Under the pieces are notes generated by a model, which worked only from the letters and a program-made list of their open reading frames with translations, was not told the DNA's origin and made no database searches. The position numbers and the translations under genes were made by a program. From Chitinophagales bacterium (GTDB lineage: Bacteria > Bacteroidota > Bacteroidia > Chitinophagales > Saprospiraceae), in contig JAAFIM010000004.1 of the NCBI GenBank assembly GCA_013297745.1, forward strand, positions 39,657 to 103,656: 64,000 nucleotides of DNA, written 5' to 3'. Of this stretch, positions 8,754 through 16,826 are shown one piece after another (within the stretch, counting starts at the first letter, position 1; each line of letters starts with the position of its first letter).

Positions 8754-9833
8754 ATGACCAAATTATTATTTCAAGCCTTACACCGCCCTGACCGTTCCCC
8801 CTCGCAAAGGTATCGTTTTGACCAGTTTTTACCCTATCTCAATGCTGCTGGAGTGGGGGTAGAATATAGTTATCTAATCAGCGAACAAGCGGATAAATAC
8901 TTCTATTCATCAGGGTTTTATCTCAAAAAAATGGGTTTATTGGCTAAAAGTATGCTCACCCGATTGAATGAATGGCGCAGGGCGAAAAACTATGATGTTT
9001 GTTTGATACAAAGGGAGAGTTTTATGTTGGGCACAAGCATTTTTGAGCGGGCTATGGGTAGAAATACGCGCACTATTTTTGATTTTGACGATGCGATTTG
9101 GCAAACTGTAGTTTCTGAAGGGAATAAAGCCCTTTCTTTTCTCAAAAATGGGAAAAAAACTGAAGAAATTATCCGCGCTTCGGGTGAAATTTGGGCTGGC
9201 AACGAATATCTGGCTGATTATGCCCGTCAATTTAACCCCAATACGCAGATTATACCCACTGTAGTGGATACAAATTTTTATAAAGCGGTAGCTAAAAGTT
9301 ATGAAAAAGCACAAATTTGCATAGGCTGGAGTGGAAGTTTTTCTACGGTAGCCCATTTTGAGCATATTTTGCCCGCTTTGCTCGCTTTAAAACAAAAATA
9401 CGGGGACAGAATTTGTTTTAAATTGATTGGGGATGCCAATTATAGACAAACTGAATTATCATTGCAGGGTATAGCTTGGCAAAAAAATACCGAAATTGAG
9501 GAATTAGCTGGCATTGATATAGGCATTATGCCTTTGCCTGATGATGAATGGACACGGGGAAAATGTGGATTGAAGTCTTTGGTTTATATGTCGTCTTTTA
9601 TCCCGACTGTGGTGTCGCCTGTAGGGGTAAATGCTCGCATCGTGCAAGATAATGAAAATGGATTTTGGGCAACGACAAAGGAAGAATGGGTGGAAAAAAT
9701 TTCTATTTTGGTAGAAAATCCCCAAATCCGCACCCGTTTGGCGCAAGCGGCTAGACAAACCGTTGAACAGATGTATTCGGTAGAGGCTTGGCAAGAAACT
9801 GTTTTGCAGCGTATTTTGGGTACAAAAAATTAA
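8754..9833 (+). CDS. Glycosyltransferase, GT4-like
   Basis: A 359-residue GT-B-type glycosyltransferase. It begins FQALHRPDRSPSQRYRFDQF, a start typical of a GT4 subgroup whose first loop carries SxxxR. It then shows IFDFDDAIWQ, a linker, and a C-terminal domain with ICIGWSGSFSTVAHFE and the phosphate-binding region DDEWTRGKCGLKSLVYMSS. It follows the preceding GT4 gene with a 42-nt gap and shares its strand. The donor and acceptor are unknown. A hairpin at 9934-9976 is the likely transcript end. Confidence 0.78.
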   Translation: MTKLLFQALHRPDRSPSQRYRFDQFLPYLNAAGVGVEYSYLISEQADKYFYSSGFYLKKMGLLAKSMLTRLNEWRRAKNYDVCLIQRESFMLGTSIFERAMGRNTRTIFDFDDAIWQTVVSEGNKALSFLKNGKKTEEIIRASGEIWAGNEYLADYARQFNPNTQIIPTVVDTNFYKAVAKSYEKAQICIGWSGSFSTVAHFEHILPALLALKQKYGDRICFKLIGDANYRQTELSLQGIAWQKNTEIEELAGIDIGIMPLPDDEWTRGKCGLKSLVYMSSFIPTVVSPVGVNARIVQDNENGFWATTKEEWVEKISILVENPQIRTRLAQAARQTVEQMYSVEAWQETVLQRILGTKN

Positions 9834-9865
9834 AATATCTTTTTAATCTAAGAGGTATTGAGTAG

Positions 9866-9895
9866 CTGGAGTTGCGCTTAACATTTAATTTTTAG
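9866..9895. repeat. Isolated sequence matching the left end of the 56.4-kb element
   Basis: CTGGAGTTGCGCTTAACATT at 9866-9885 and the A/T stretch after it align with 56446-56474 with few differences. No matching right end was found nearby, so this may be a remnant. Confidence 0.45.
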
Positions 9896-9933
9896 AGGTA
9901 AAAACAGGCAATTCTGTATAACTTCCGTAAAAC

Positions 9934-9976
9934 AATAAAAGCTGAAACGACTTATGTCCTTTCAGCTTTTATTTTT
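9934..9976. terminator. Terminator hairpin between the GT genes and the FAD oxidase
   Basis: A perfect 14-bp stem AATAAAAGCTGAAA/TTTCAGCTTTTATT with a 12-nt loop. A T-rich stretch follows on both strands, so it can end the glycosyltransferase transcript and the candidate minus-strand RNA. Confidence 0.7.
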
Positions 9977-10128
9977 AAAACTTAATTAAATATATACGGA
10001 TAAAGTGCAGTTTAGAATAAAAACATAAAAATTGAAGCAGCTTAAATGGGCATCTAAACTGCTCTTTAACTAAATTTTTATCTTTAAAACCTACTTTATT
10101 ATGAAACCAAGATTGCGAATAAATTTTC
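9934..10128 (-). ncRNA. Candidate structured small RNA
   Basis: The minus strand carries a well-spaced promoter (-33 TTTG at 10166-10163, -7 TATTTTTG at 10142-10135), then about 195 nt ending in the hairpin at 9976-9934. Only three- or four-codon reading frames follow the ATGs in it. A 16-bp stem with one mismatch pairs 10001-10016 with 10053-10068; an alternative pairing of GCAG/CTGC elements inside the same region is possible. It lies downstream of the FAD oxidase gene and belongs to no recognised RNA family. The rest of the 9834-10247 gap shows nothing more than a weak 45-codon plus-strand frame. Confidence 0.35.
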
Positions 10129-10134
10129 GTAGTA

Positions 10135-10166
10135 CAAAAATAGGAGATGGTTTTGATAAATGCAAA
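10135..10166 (-). promoter_or_regulatory. Orphan promoter for the candidate small RNA
   Basis: TTTG and TATTTTTG on the minus strand are separated by 20 nt, an ideal Bacteroidota arrangement, but no open reading frame follows. Confidence 0.45.
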
Positions 10167-10247
10167 TTTTTTTTAGAAAAAAGTTATCTTATGCAACCAC
10201 ATTGCATTTTCATACAAAATTCATTTAACTTTAATTGACCCCAAAAT

Positions 10248-11645
10248 TTATTTTCCCCAATTAGCATTGGCAGTATTAGGGAAAAAATAAGTAGTTTCGG
10301 GTATTTGCAAAACCAGCTTATTTGCCCATTCTACCCCTTGCATAAGGCTGTGGTCTTGATTAGAAACTTCATATTTCCAACCGCCAAAACGTCCTCTTGA
10401 ATAAATATCTTTGCTTTGCAGATAGGGTATTACTTTTTGCAATATCGTATCGCGTTCTACAGAAGGGGTGGGATAACCATATTCAGCCCTAAAAGACCAA
10501 GTGCTAACAATATCGTTGCGGTCGGTTATCAGTTGAGTATTGAGAAGCCCCTGAATGGTATTTTCTACTATATCTTGGGTATCAACAGGTTTGTGTGGGG
10601 ATTCGCTGGTTTCTGTCATCAACGACCAATATCTATTGATGTCGGGTACATTATTGGGGCTATAGTTGGAAAAAACTGTAGTGCGGTAAAAAGGGCAATC
10701 TGATTCGGGAAAATACAACCAACATTTGCTAGCCAAATCGGGTTTGGGTTTGCCTTTTAAGCCAATTCCTACTATATTGGTAGAAGAATGTTTTAAGTTT
10801 TGAGCGGTTTGGCGTATGTTTTCGTCACAATCCGATAGTATTTGGGTAAAAATATCTAAAGGTAGGGTAGAAAGCAGGTGTTCATAAGTCAAAACATCCC
10901 CATTAGCCAATTCAACCGTTTTTTGCGCTGCGGAAATACGAACTACTTTGCTATTGAGTTGGATATGTTGGCGGCCTATCATATCAGCGACGGCATTCCA
11001 TATAGCACCTGTGCCCCCATTTTTGGGAAATTGGAAGGTGTTGTTTGGCCCCCAAGACAAATCGTCCTGTTCTAAATATATATTTTTGAGCAAACGGTTG
11101 ACATCAACTGTGGCCACCCGCTCTCCAATCCAATTATAAGCCATTTCTTCCAAAGGAAAAGCCCAAACCTTGAAATTGTAAGGGCGCATAAATATATCGC
11201 AAAGCCCTTCACCAAAAGATTGGCTCGCCCATTCGGCAAAATTTTGCGCTTTTTTGTGGCTAGGATTTTGTAATAAAGTGATAAGCCCTTGCAAACAAGC
11301 CAATTGTTGAGGTTTGGGCAAATAACGCAAATTGTTTTGGAATGGATAAGGTACAAATCTATTCAATAACCAAACCCAACTTTCCCGTTGATGGAATAGC
11401 CAACCTTCTGTGCCTAAGGCTTTAATCATCAATTGGTCAAAATAAGCGTAGTGCGAAAACTGCACGTGGCCGCCTATATCCCAGAGAAATCCTTTTTCGT
11501 CCGTGAAAGTATTGGCCAATCCACCAGCATAAGCCTGTTGTTCTATAATTAAAAAATCATTTTGCCCAAGTTCTTTGAGCCTATAAGCAGCCCCCAACCC
11601 AGTAGGGCCTGCGCCAAGAATTAGATATTTGATATGAGAAGACAT
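10248..11645 (-). CDS. FAD-dependent amine oxidase / protoporphyrinogen-oxidase-like protein of a glycan locus
   Basis: A 465-residue flavoprotein. The N-terminal Rossmann motif LILGAGPTGLGAAYRL (residues 8-23) and the following EQQAYAGGLANTF bind FAD. The region DIGGHVQFSHYAYFD is typical of the NAD(P)-binding-like amine oxidases and UDP-galactopyranose-mutase-like proteins found in polysaccharide clusters. The C-terminal part includes YGYPTPSVERD and GRFGGWKYE, as in such family members. It lies 68 nt downstream of a GT2 gene on the same strand. The likely role is redox modification of a nucleotide sugar or lipid-linked intermediate, but the substrate is unknown. Confidence 0.75.
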   Translation of the reverse strand: MSSHIKYLILGAGPTGLGAAYRLKELGQNDFLIIEQQAYAGGLANTFTDEKGFLWDIGGHVQFSHYAYFDQLMIKALGTEGWLFHQRESWVWLLNRFVPYPFQNNLRYLPKPQQLACLQGLITLLQNPSHKKAQNFAEWASQSFGEGLCDIFMRPYNFKVWAFPLEEMAYNWIGERVATVDVNRLLKNIYLEQDDLSWGPNNTFQFPKNGGTGAIWNAVADMIGRQHIQLNSKVVRISAAQKTVELANGDVLTYEHLLSTLPLDIFTQILSDCDENIRQTAQNLKHSSTNIVGIGLKGKPKPDLASKCWLYFPESDCPFYRTTVFSNYSPNNVPDINRYWSLMTETSESPHKPVDTQDIVENTIQGLLNTQLITDRNDIVSTWSFRAEYGYPTPSVERDTILQKVIPYLQSKDIYSRGRFGGWKYEVSNQDHSLMQGVEWANKLVLQIPETTYFFPNTANANWGK

Positions 11646-11713
11646 AATAAGGATAAGATTGAAAAGCTAATAAAAACTGAACGATAGCAACCCAATAGTG
11701 CAAAGTCCAATAT

Positions 11714-12430
11714 CTATCCAAACCATAAAGCCCAACGAAACTGAACCAATTGCCGCGCACACAAAAAACATACTTTTACCAGCTTCCATCTCAAAATAGA
11801 TACTGTGCCTGTTGCGCGTTCTTTGTGTTGAACAGGAATAGATAATAAATTTGCGCCATTTTTGCTCGCCAGTATAGACAAAAATATATTGGGGATAAAA
11901 GGAATAAAGCGCATTTTTTGCAGCAATTTATCCAAAAAACTAGCTTTCATCAATCTATAAGGTATGTTGGCGTCCGCTATGTATTTGCCAAACAAGCATA
12001 AATTTAACAAAATGACCAAGCGGGTGATGATAAGTCTCACAAAAGCATCATTACGCACTTTGCGCTGTCCCAAAATAAAATCGGATTTATCTCTTTGTTG
12101 CCACAACAATTCAAAATCTGCAGCTACAAACTGGTCATCGCTATCGGTCTGAAATACATACTCGCAATTTAGCTCTAAGGCGCGTTTGTAGCCGTTATAA
12201 ACCGCATTTCCGTGTCCTCCATTGGGCTGGTGGAAAGGCAGCAAGCAAGGCAATTCTTTAGCCAAGTCATCCAAAATCTGACCCGTTTTGTCTTTTGAGC
12301 CATCATTGACCACCAAGAGCCGAAATTCGTCAGGTTGAAAATATTTGCTAAATTCTGCCGCCCAGTCTTTGACCACTTGCCCTATGCACTCCTCTTCGTT
12401 GTACACAGGCATTACAAGGCATAATTTCAT
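11714..12430 (-). CDS. Glycosyltransferase family 2 (dolichyl-phosphate-mannose-synthase-like)
   Basis: A 238-residue GT-A enzyme. It shows LCLVMPVYNEEECIGQVV at the N-terminus, LLVVNDGSKDKTGQIL and the donor-metal DXD-like element FQTDSDDQF. The mid-region PYRLMKASFLDKLLQ and a late HKERATGTVSILRWKLV resemble DPM1/GtrB-type polyprenyl-phosphate glycosyltransferases. The protein lacks the two C-terminal membrane helices of GtrB. It is followed by the FAD oxidase gene, suggesting joint transcription. Likely role: transfer of a sugar to a polyprenyl phosphate or a glycan intermediate. Confidence 0.85.
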   Translation of the reverse strand: MKLCLVMPVYNEEECIGQVVKDWAAEFSKYFQPDEFRLLVVNDGSKDKTGQILDDLAKELPCLLPFHQPNGGHGNAVYNGYKRALELNCEYVFQTDSDDQFVAADFELLWQQRDKSDFILGQRKVRNDAFVRLIITRLVILLNLCLFGKYIADANIPYRLMKASFLDKLLQKMRFIPFIPNIFLSILASKNGANLLSIPVQHKERATGTVSILRWKLVKVCFLCARQLVQFRWALWFG

Positions 12431-12471
12431 AAAATTATTTTGTTTTTAATTTATTTTGTTTAAAATTAGCG

Positions 12472-12479
12472 CAAAATTA
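12472..12479 (-). promoter_or_regulatory. -7 box upstream of the GT2 gene
   Basis: TAATTTTG on the minus strand, 41 nt before the ATG at 12430. No clear -33 element. Confidence 0.4.
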
Positions 12480-12670
12480 GCCTTTTTTGATTTTAAATGT
12501 TAGTTTTTTTAAAAAAACTTGGCTTTATAAATGTTTTTAATCGTTTTTTTGCCAAAAATTCTAATAAATAGCTTTTTTTTGCCTTTGGTTTTGCCCATTG
12601 GCATAAAATTTGCAAAATCTCTGTTATTCCATCTCTTTTTAAATTTCACAACAGTATAAAAACTATCGAA

Positions 12671-13387
12671 ATGTATAAAAAAATGCTTCTTTCCGTGGCT
12701 GCTTCTGCCACTTTATTGGCTGGCTGCGATGTACTACAATCTGCTTTAAGTTCGGCTGCTACTTCTTCTAGCGCACTTTCCAACACACAAATTATACAAG
12801 GGCTTAAAGAAGCTTTAAACCAAGGGGTTACCAAAGGGGTGAGCGCGCTCAATGTTACTGATGGCTTTTTTGGCAATGCTGCGCTCAAAATTTTATTCCC
12901 ACCCCAAGCACAAAAAGTGGAAAAAACTTTGCGCGATGTGGGTTTGGGTAGATTTGCAGATGACGCTGTGCTCAAGATGAACCGCGCTGCCGAAGATGCT
13001 GCTGGGGGGGCAAAAGATATTTTTATCACCGCTATCACTGGTATGACCGTCAATGACGCTATGAGTATTTTGATGGGCGAAAAAAATGCCTGTACTCAAT
13101 ATCTCAAAAATACCTGTTCGGCAGCTTTGTACCAAAAAATGCAACCTGTGATTAAAACTTCTTTGGATAAAGTGGGGGCGGCTCGGGCTTGGACTGAAGT
13201 GGTTACCCAATACAATAAAATTCCTTTGGTTCAAAAACAAAATCCAAGTTTGGATGACCACGTTACGAACAAAGCTACAGACGGGATTTTCTCTATGGTA
13301 GAAAAAGAAGAGGCAAATATCCGCGTTAATCCTTTGCAACGGGGTACAGAATTGATGAAAAAAGTATTTGCTAAACAAGACAAATAG
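12671..13387 (+). CDS. DUF4197 lipoprotein
   Basis: A 238-residue lipoprotein: signal peptide residues 2-17 followed by the lipobox LLAGC. The mature part matches the DUF4197 pattern: IIQGLKEALNQGVTKGVSAL, then ALKILFPPQAQKVEKTLRDV and two Ala/Gly-rich segments (NRAAEDAAGGAKDIFITAI, then a GMTVNDAMSILMG stretch). DUF4197 proteins are periplasmic helical proteins of unknown function widespread in Gram-negatives. The gene stands alone between convergent or divergent neighbours and ends at a strong terminator. The ATG at 12671 gives the expected signal peptide. Confidence 0.78.
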   Translation: MYKKMLLSVAASATLLAGCDVLQSALSSAATSSSALSNTQIIQGLKEALNQGVTKGVSALNVTDGFFGNAALKILFPPQAQKVEKTLRDVGLGRFADDAVLKMNRAAEDAAGGAKDIFITAITGMTVNDAMSILMGEKNACTQYLKNTCSAALYQKMQPVIKTSLDKVGAARAWTEVVTQYNKIPLVQKQNPSLDDHVTNKATDGIFSMVEKEEANIRVNPLQRGTELMKKVFAKQDK

Positions 13388-13398
13388 TTGTCTAGGTC

Positions 13399-13437
13399 AA
13401 AAAAGGAACTTTCCAAGCGCGGAAGTTCCTTTTTTTT
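13399..13437. terminator. Bidirectional terminator
   Basis: AAAAAAGGAACTT pairs with AAGTTCCTTTTTT and is followed by further T. It serves the DUF4197 gene and overlaps the stop codon of the convergent membrane protein gene. Confidence 0.8.
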
Positions 13438-14491
13438 ATTGGCAACGGTCATAAAAATAATTTCTATATTCTATACACAAACTATCTGGGAATTTTATAA
13501 ACTCAACCTGTGCTTTGTAGGCTTCTTTCAATTTTTGGGCAGTGTGGTATAATTCTAGTTCATTGTTGGCGGTTTTAAACTCTTTCATTTTTTGCAGCAA
13601 GCTATCTATATTTGTATTAATGGCGTGGTCTTTATCTTTAGTCAATTTTTTTAGCTCTTTATTGACCGAAGAGGGGGCTATAAATAAAAAACCGCCTAAA
13701 CCGACTAAAATTATCACCAATCCGATAGCTCTTTTGACAAAATATAAGGCTACCACTATACCTATACACATTACTATAGCTGATATACTAGCCACTATTT
13801 TTCTCACATTGGGGCTAAATCCTTTGTTGGGGGCTAATTGACCGTTGTTGGCTGTTGGTGGTGGCTCAAATAAACTGCCGATGACGGGAATTTTGCGCAA
13901 GTTTTCTATGCCAACTTCAGCGGTAACAAATGTTTCTCCAGCTTTTTTGTGGCGGGTGACCACCAACGAACCTATGATAAGCGGAAGCAGCATCCAACGC
14001 AACCAGCCCACTTTGATAGAACGCAGCCAAACAAAACTTAGGGGCAAAAATACCCAGATTAAACGCACCACAGCGTCAGGCGAATAGTTGGCTATTTCGC
14101 CCTGCACGGCATCAGCACCTATAGCGCATTGGATGAGCCACCAATAAGAAGAAAAGGTTAGCCCAATCCATTTGCCAAAAAATATAATGTTGATAGCACC
14201 CAAACCATTGACTATGGCGAATATGTTGATGAGTATAAAAAGTGCTAAGGGCAGTACAAAAAACCACATAAACACACTAACCCCACTTCGGGCTATGCTT
14301 TCCGCCCTTTTTGTACCGCTAACCTCTAACTTGTTACTCCAGCGGGATAAAATTAGCACCATAACCAACATTACCACCAACCAAACCACCCCAACGCCTG
14401 ACAATAGCCCTAAAAGTGCCTTGCCCCAACTGGGGGCTTCTACCATAGTCGCAGCTGGAGGCGTTTGCAAAAATAAAATATCCATAAGCAA
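13436..14491 (-). CDS. Uncharacterised membrane protein with C-terminal coiled-coil region
   Basis: A 351-residue protein of no family I recognise. About seven hydrophobic segments are visible: five between residues 25 and 185, then two between about 230 and 280. The Pro-rich loop EPPPTANNGQLAPN separates the two membrane parts. The last ~80 residues are polar, helical and cysteine-containing (LCIEYRNYFYDRCQ). An in-frame ATG two codons downstream (14485) is an equally likely start. A promoter with good spacing lies 50-81 nt upstream. Confidence 0.6.
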   Translation of the reverse strand: MLMDILFLQTPPAATMVEAPSWGKALLGLLSGVGVVWLVVMLVMVLILSRWSNKLEVSGTKRAESIARSGVSVFMWFFVLPLALFILINIFAIVNGLGAINIIFFGKWIGLTFSSYWWLIQCAIGADAVQGEIANYSPDAVVRLIWVFLPLSFVWLRSIKVGWLRWMLLPLIIGSLVVTRHKKAGETFVTAEVGIENLRKIPVIGSLFEPPPTANNGQLAPNKGFSPNVRKIVASISAIVMCIGIVVALYFVKRAIGLVIILVGLGGFLFIAPSSVNKELKKLTKDKDHAINTNIDSLLQKMKEFKTANNELELYHTAQKLKEAYKAQVEFIKFPDSLCIEYRNYFYDRCQ

Positions 14492-14540
14492 AAATAATAA
14501 AATCTATACTACAACATAAAAATTGGCTAAATAATTGGCA

Positions 14541-14572
14541 CAAAATTATATCATTTTTTAATTTTTTGCAAA
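14541..14572 (-). promoter_or_regulatory. Promoter of the 13436-14491 membrane protein gene
   Basis: The minus strand reads TTTG at 14572-14569, a 20-nt spacer, and TAATTTTG at 14548-14541. Confidence 0.55.
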
Positions 14573-14606
14573 AAAAAAGCAGCTTTGCCAAAAGGTAAGC
14601 CGCTTT
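14571..14606 (-). terminator. Terminator of msrA
   Basis: A 10-bp stem with one mismatch (AAAGCAGCTT with AAGCCGCTTT). On the minus strand it runs into nine T. It overlaps the -33 box of the next gene. Confidence 0.65.
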
Positions 14607-14651
14607 GTATTCAAAAAGTATAGTTTTTAATCGTCTAATAGCGGGGATGCG

Positions 14652-15323
14652 CTATTTTTTGAGTTCGTCTTTTAACAAAGGTTTGAACTGTTTTCTAAAT
14701 TTTTGCACTTTGGGCACAATTACCGCCGAGCAGTATGGGTTTTTATCCGCGTTTAGATTAAAATAATTTTGGTGATAATCTTCAGCTGGATAGTAATCAG
14801 GCAAAGGGCTAATTTCGGTAACTATAGTATTTTCCCACAATTGCGCCGCATTCTTTTTGGCTGTTTCTGCTGCTTCGCGTTGGGCTTCGTTGTGATAAAA
14901 AATTACCGAACGGTATTGAGTGCCCACATCGCCACCTTGTCTATTGAGCGTGGTTGGGTCGTGAGTTTGGAAAAAAACTTCCAATAACTGCGCAAAGCTG
15001 ATTTTATTGGGGTCAAATATAACCCGAGCTACTTCAGCGTGGCCTGTTGTACCCTCGCAAATTTGTTTGTAGGTTGGATTTTTTGTATCTCCGCCCGCAT
15101 ATCCAGATTCTACTTTTTCTACCCCTTCCAAATCTTGGAACACAGCTTCCACACACCAAAAGCAGCCCGCACCGAGCGTGGCCATCTCCATTTTGTCCAT
15201 ATTTTTTATAATTTCAGGATTATTAACAACATTTTGAGCATTTGAGTACGAGTTGCGGGGTTGGCAGGCCAATAAACCGCACACAAAGCTGAATACAGCC
15301 AACATTTTAGTTTTAAAACTCAT
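14652..15323 (-). CDS. msrA: Peptide methionine-(S)-S-oxide reductase MsrA, lipoprotein form
   Basis: A 223-residue enzyme that reduces oxidised methionine in proteins. The catalytic motif GAGCFWCVEAVF, then SGYAGGDTKNPTYKQIC and the block TTGHAEVARVIFDPNKISF, cover the MsrA domain, with YHQNYFNLN and YCSAVI near its end. The start at 15323 gives MSFKTKMLAVFSFVCGLLAC, a lipoprotein signal, so the enzyme should sit on the periplasmic face or outer membrane. Upstream in-frame residues (33) add an unlikely second hydrophobic stretch. The gene is divergent from the exported superoxide dismutase, so the pair forms an envelope oxidative-stress unit. Confidence 0.92.
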   Translation of the reverse strand: MSFKTKMLAVFSFVCGLLACQPRNSYSNAQNVVNNPEIIKNMDKMEMATLGAGCFWCVEAVFQDLEGVEKVESGYAGGDTKNPTYKQICEGTTGHAEVARVIFDPNKISFAQLLEVFFQTHDPTTLNRQGGDVGTQYRSVIFYHNEAQREAAETAKKNAAQLWENTIVTEISPLPDYYPAEDYHQNYFNLNADKNPYCSAVIVPKVQKFRKQFKPLLKDELKK

Positions 15324-15442
15324 TTTGCTAAGAGGGGGATTTTTTGTGGTATAAAACTTAATTTTAGTCTTAATGCAAAACAAAAAAATGATAAATCTGT
15401 TTATATGATTTACGAGTTTCAACCAATTTTTAACAAAAAATT

Positions 15443-16231
15443 ATGAAAAGGAAAGATTTTATCAAAAATACAGCCTTATTGGCTGGTTCTATAGTTGTCG
15501 GGGCTGGTGCTACAGGTTGCCGCCCAAGCCAACAGGCGGTAAAAAAAGATAATTTAAACGCTAATGTATCAAAAGTTGAAGATAAACCTAAACCAGCTTT
15601 TGTATTGCCTGCGTTGGAGTACCCTGTGGATGCTTTAGTGCCTTATATCGACAAGCAAACTATGGAAATTCACCACGGAAAGCATCACGCGGCTTATGTG
15701 GCCAATCTCAACAAGGCTTTGGAAGCTAATGCGGGGTTGCTGGGTAAAAATTTGACCGATTTGTGTGCTGCTGTGGGCGCGGGGGCAGACCAATCCGCAA
15801 TTAGGAATAATGGGGGAGGACATTATAACCACAGCCTTTTTTGGACCATTTTGGCTAATCCCAATACCATTGAGCAAAAGATACCAACTGGCAAATTATT
15901 GTCAGCTATCAACGAAGCTTTTTCATCGGTTGAAAATCTACAAAAACTGCTAAAAGATGCTGCTTTATCCCAATTTGGTTCTGGTTGGGCTTGGTTGTCT
16001 GTGGATAAAAACAAAAAATTATTTGTAAGTGCTACAGCCAATCAAGATAATCCGCTGATGAAAAATATAATAGCAGCTGATAAACAGGGAACGCCAATTT
16101 TGGGTATAGATGTTTGGGAACATGCTTATTATCTCAATTATCAAAATAAACGCAAAGATTATTTGGAGGCCATTTTTAACCTAATCAAATGGGAGCAAGT
16201 CGACAAATTGTTTGCAGCAGCTATTGGGTAA
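15443..16231 (+). CDS. Exported Fe/Mn superoxide dismutase
   Basis: A 262-residue enzyme converting superoxide to peroxide and oxygen. The metal ligands fall in MEIHHGKHHAAY, GGHYNHSLFW and GIDVWEHAYYLNY. GSGWAWLSVD is also conserved. The N-terminus KRKDFIKNTALLAGSIVVGA followed by ATGC looks like a Tat-related or Sec lipoprotein signal (KRK in place of RR), with a ~35-residue spacer before the catalytic domain. Usual cytosolic SODs are ~200 residues and lack this. Location inferred: cell envelope. Its 3' end overlaps folA by 11 nt in convergent orientation. Confidence 0.9.
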   Translation: MKRKDFIKNTALLAGSIVVGAGATGCRPSQQAVKKDNLNANVSKVEDKPKPAFVLPALEYPVDALVPYIDKQTMEIHHGKHHAAYVANLNKALEANAGLLGKNLTDLCAAVGAGADQSAIRNNGGGHYNHSLFWTILANPNTIEQKIPTGKLLSAINEAFSSVENLQKLLKDAALSQFGSGWAWLSVDKNKKLFVSATANQDNPLMKNIIAADKQGTPILGIDVWEHAYYLNYQNKRKDYLEAIFNLIKWEQVDKLFAAAIG

Positions 16232-16736
16232 GGAGCAAATTTTTGTACAGTTGAAAATCTATATCGTATAAATTATGCTCATCCGCTGTTCTGTGTTGCT
16301 GCGCTTGCAGCTCAAAATGCTTGGGAATAGCGGGGAAAAAAACATCTGCATTTTCTACCGTAGTATTGATTCTTGATAGGTGCAAATAATGGCAAAAATC
16401 TAGTAGCTGTTCGTATATCTGCGCACCGCCTATAATCCATAATTCTTTAATTTTGTTGGCTTCGCAGTGGGTTAAAACATCTGTCCAATTGTTTAGAAAA
16501 CATAAATCTGTAGTAGCTAAAGGTAAAGTAGATAATTTTTTGCGGGTAAGTATTAAATAATGCCGCTTTGCCAATCGTTTGGGTAAAGATAAAAAGGTTT
16601 GATAACCCATTAAAATATGCTGATTTAAAGTTTTTTGTTTAAAAAAAGCCAAATCTGCTGGACTATGCCAAGGTATTGTGTTTGCTTTGCCTATAGCCAT
16701 TTGGCTATCTACAGCGGCTATTGCGGATATTATCAT
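16221..16736 (-). CDS. folA: Dihydrofolate reductase
   Basis: A 171-residue FolA that makes tetrahydrofolate from dihydrofolate with NADPH. It begins MIISAIAAVDSQMAIGKANT. The substrate-binding IPWHSPADLAFFK carries the usual Trp and Asp, HILMGYQTFLSL is the nucleotide-site helix, and LWIIGGAQIYEQLL is the conserved GG motif. The length is typical. The gene overlaps the convergent SOD gene by 11 nt, and no thyA is adjacent. Confidence 0.92.
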   Translation of the reverse strand: MIISAIAAVDSQMAIGKANTIPWHSPADLAFFKQKTLNQHILMGYQTFLSLPKRLAKRHYLILTRKKLSTLPLATTDLCFLNNWTDVLTHCEANKIKELWIIGGAQIYEQLLDFCHYLHLSRINTTVENADVFFPAIPKHFELQAQQHRTADEHNLYDIDFQLYKNLLLTQ

Positions 16737-16787
16737 ATTAATTTTATTAGGATTTAAACAATGCCTTTCTAAGACTTATCAAAAAAT

Positions 16788-16817
16788 AAAAGCAGCCTCG
16801 TGAGAAGCTGCTTTTTT
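16788..16817 (-). terminator. Terminator of the nqr operon
   Basis: A 9-bp stem AAAAGCAGC/GCTGCTTTT just after the nqrF stop. It is T-rich on both sides, so it may act in both directions. Confidence 0.65.
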
Positions 16818-16826
16818 AATTTAGGA

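Noticed and set aside
10101..10238. 45-codon plus-strand frame near the FAD oxidase 3' end
   Set aside because: It runs across the orphan minus-strand promoter, has an atypical Phe/Lys-rich composition and no recognisable features.
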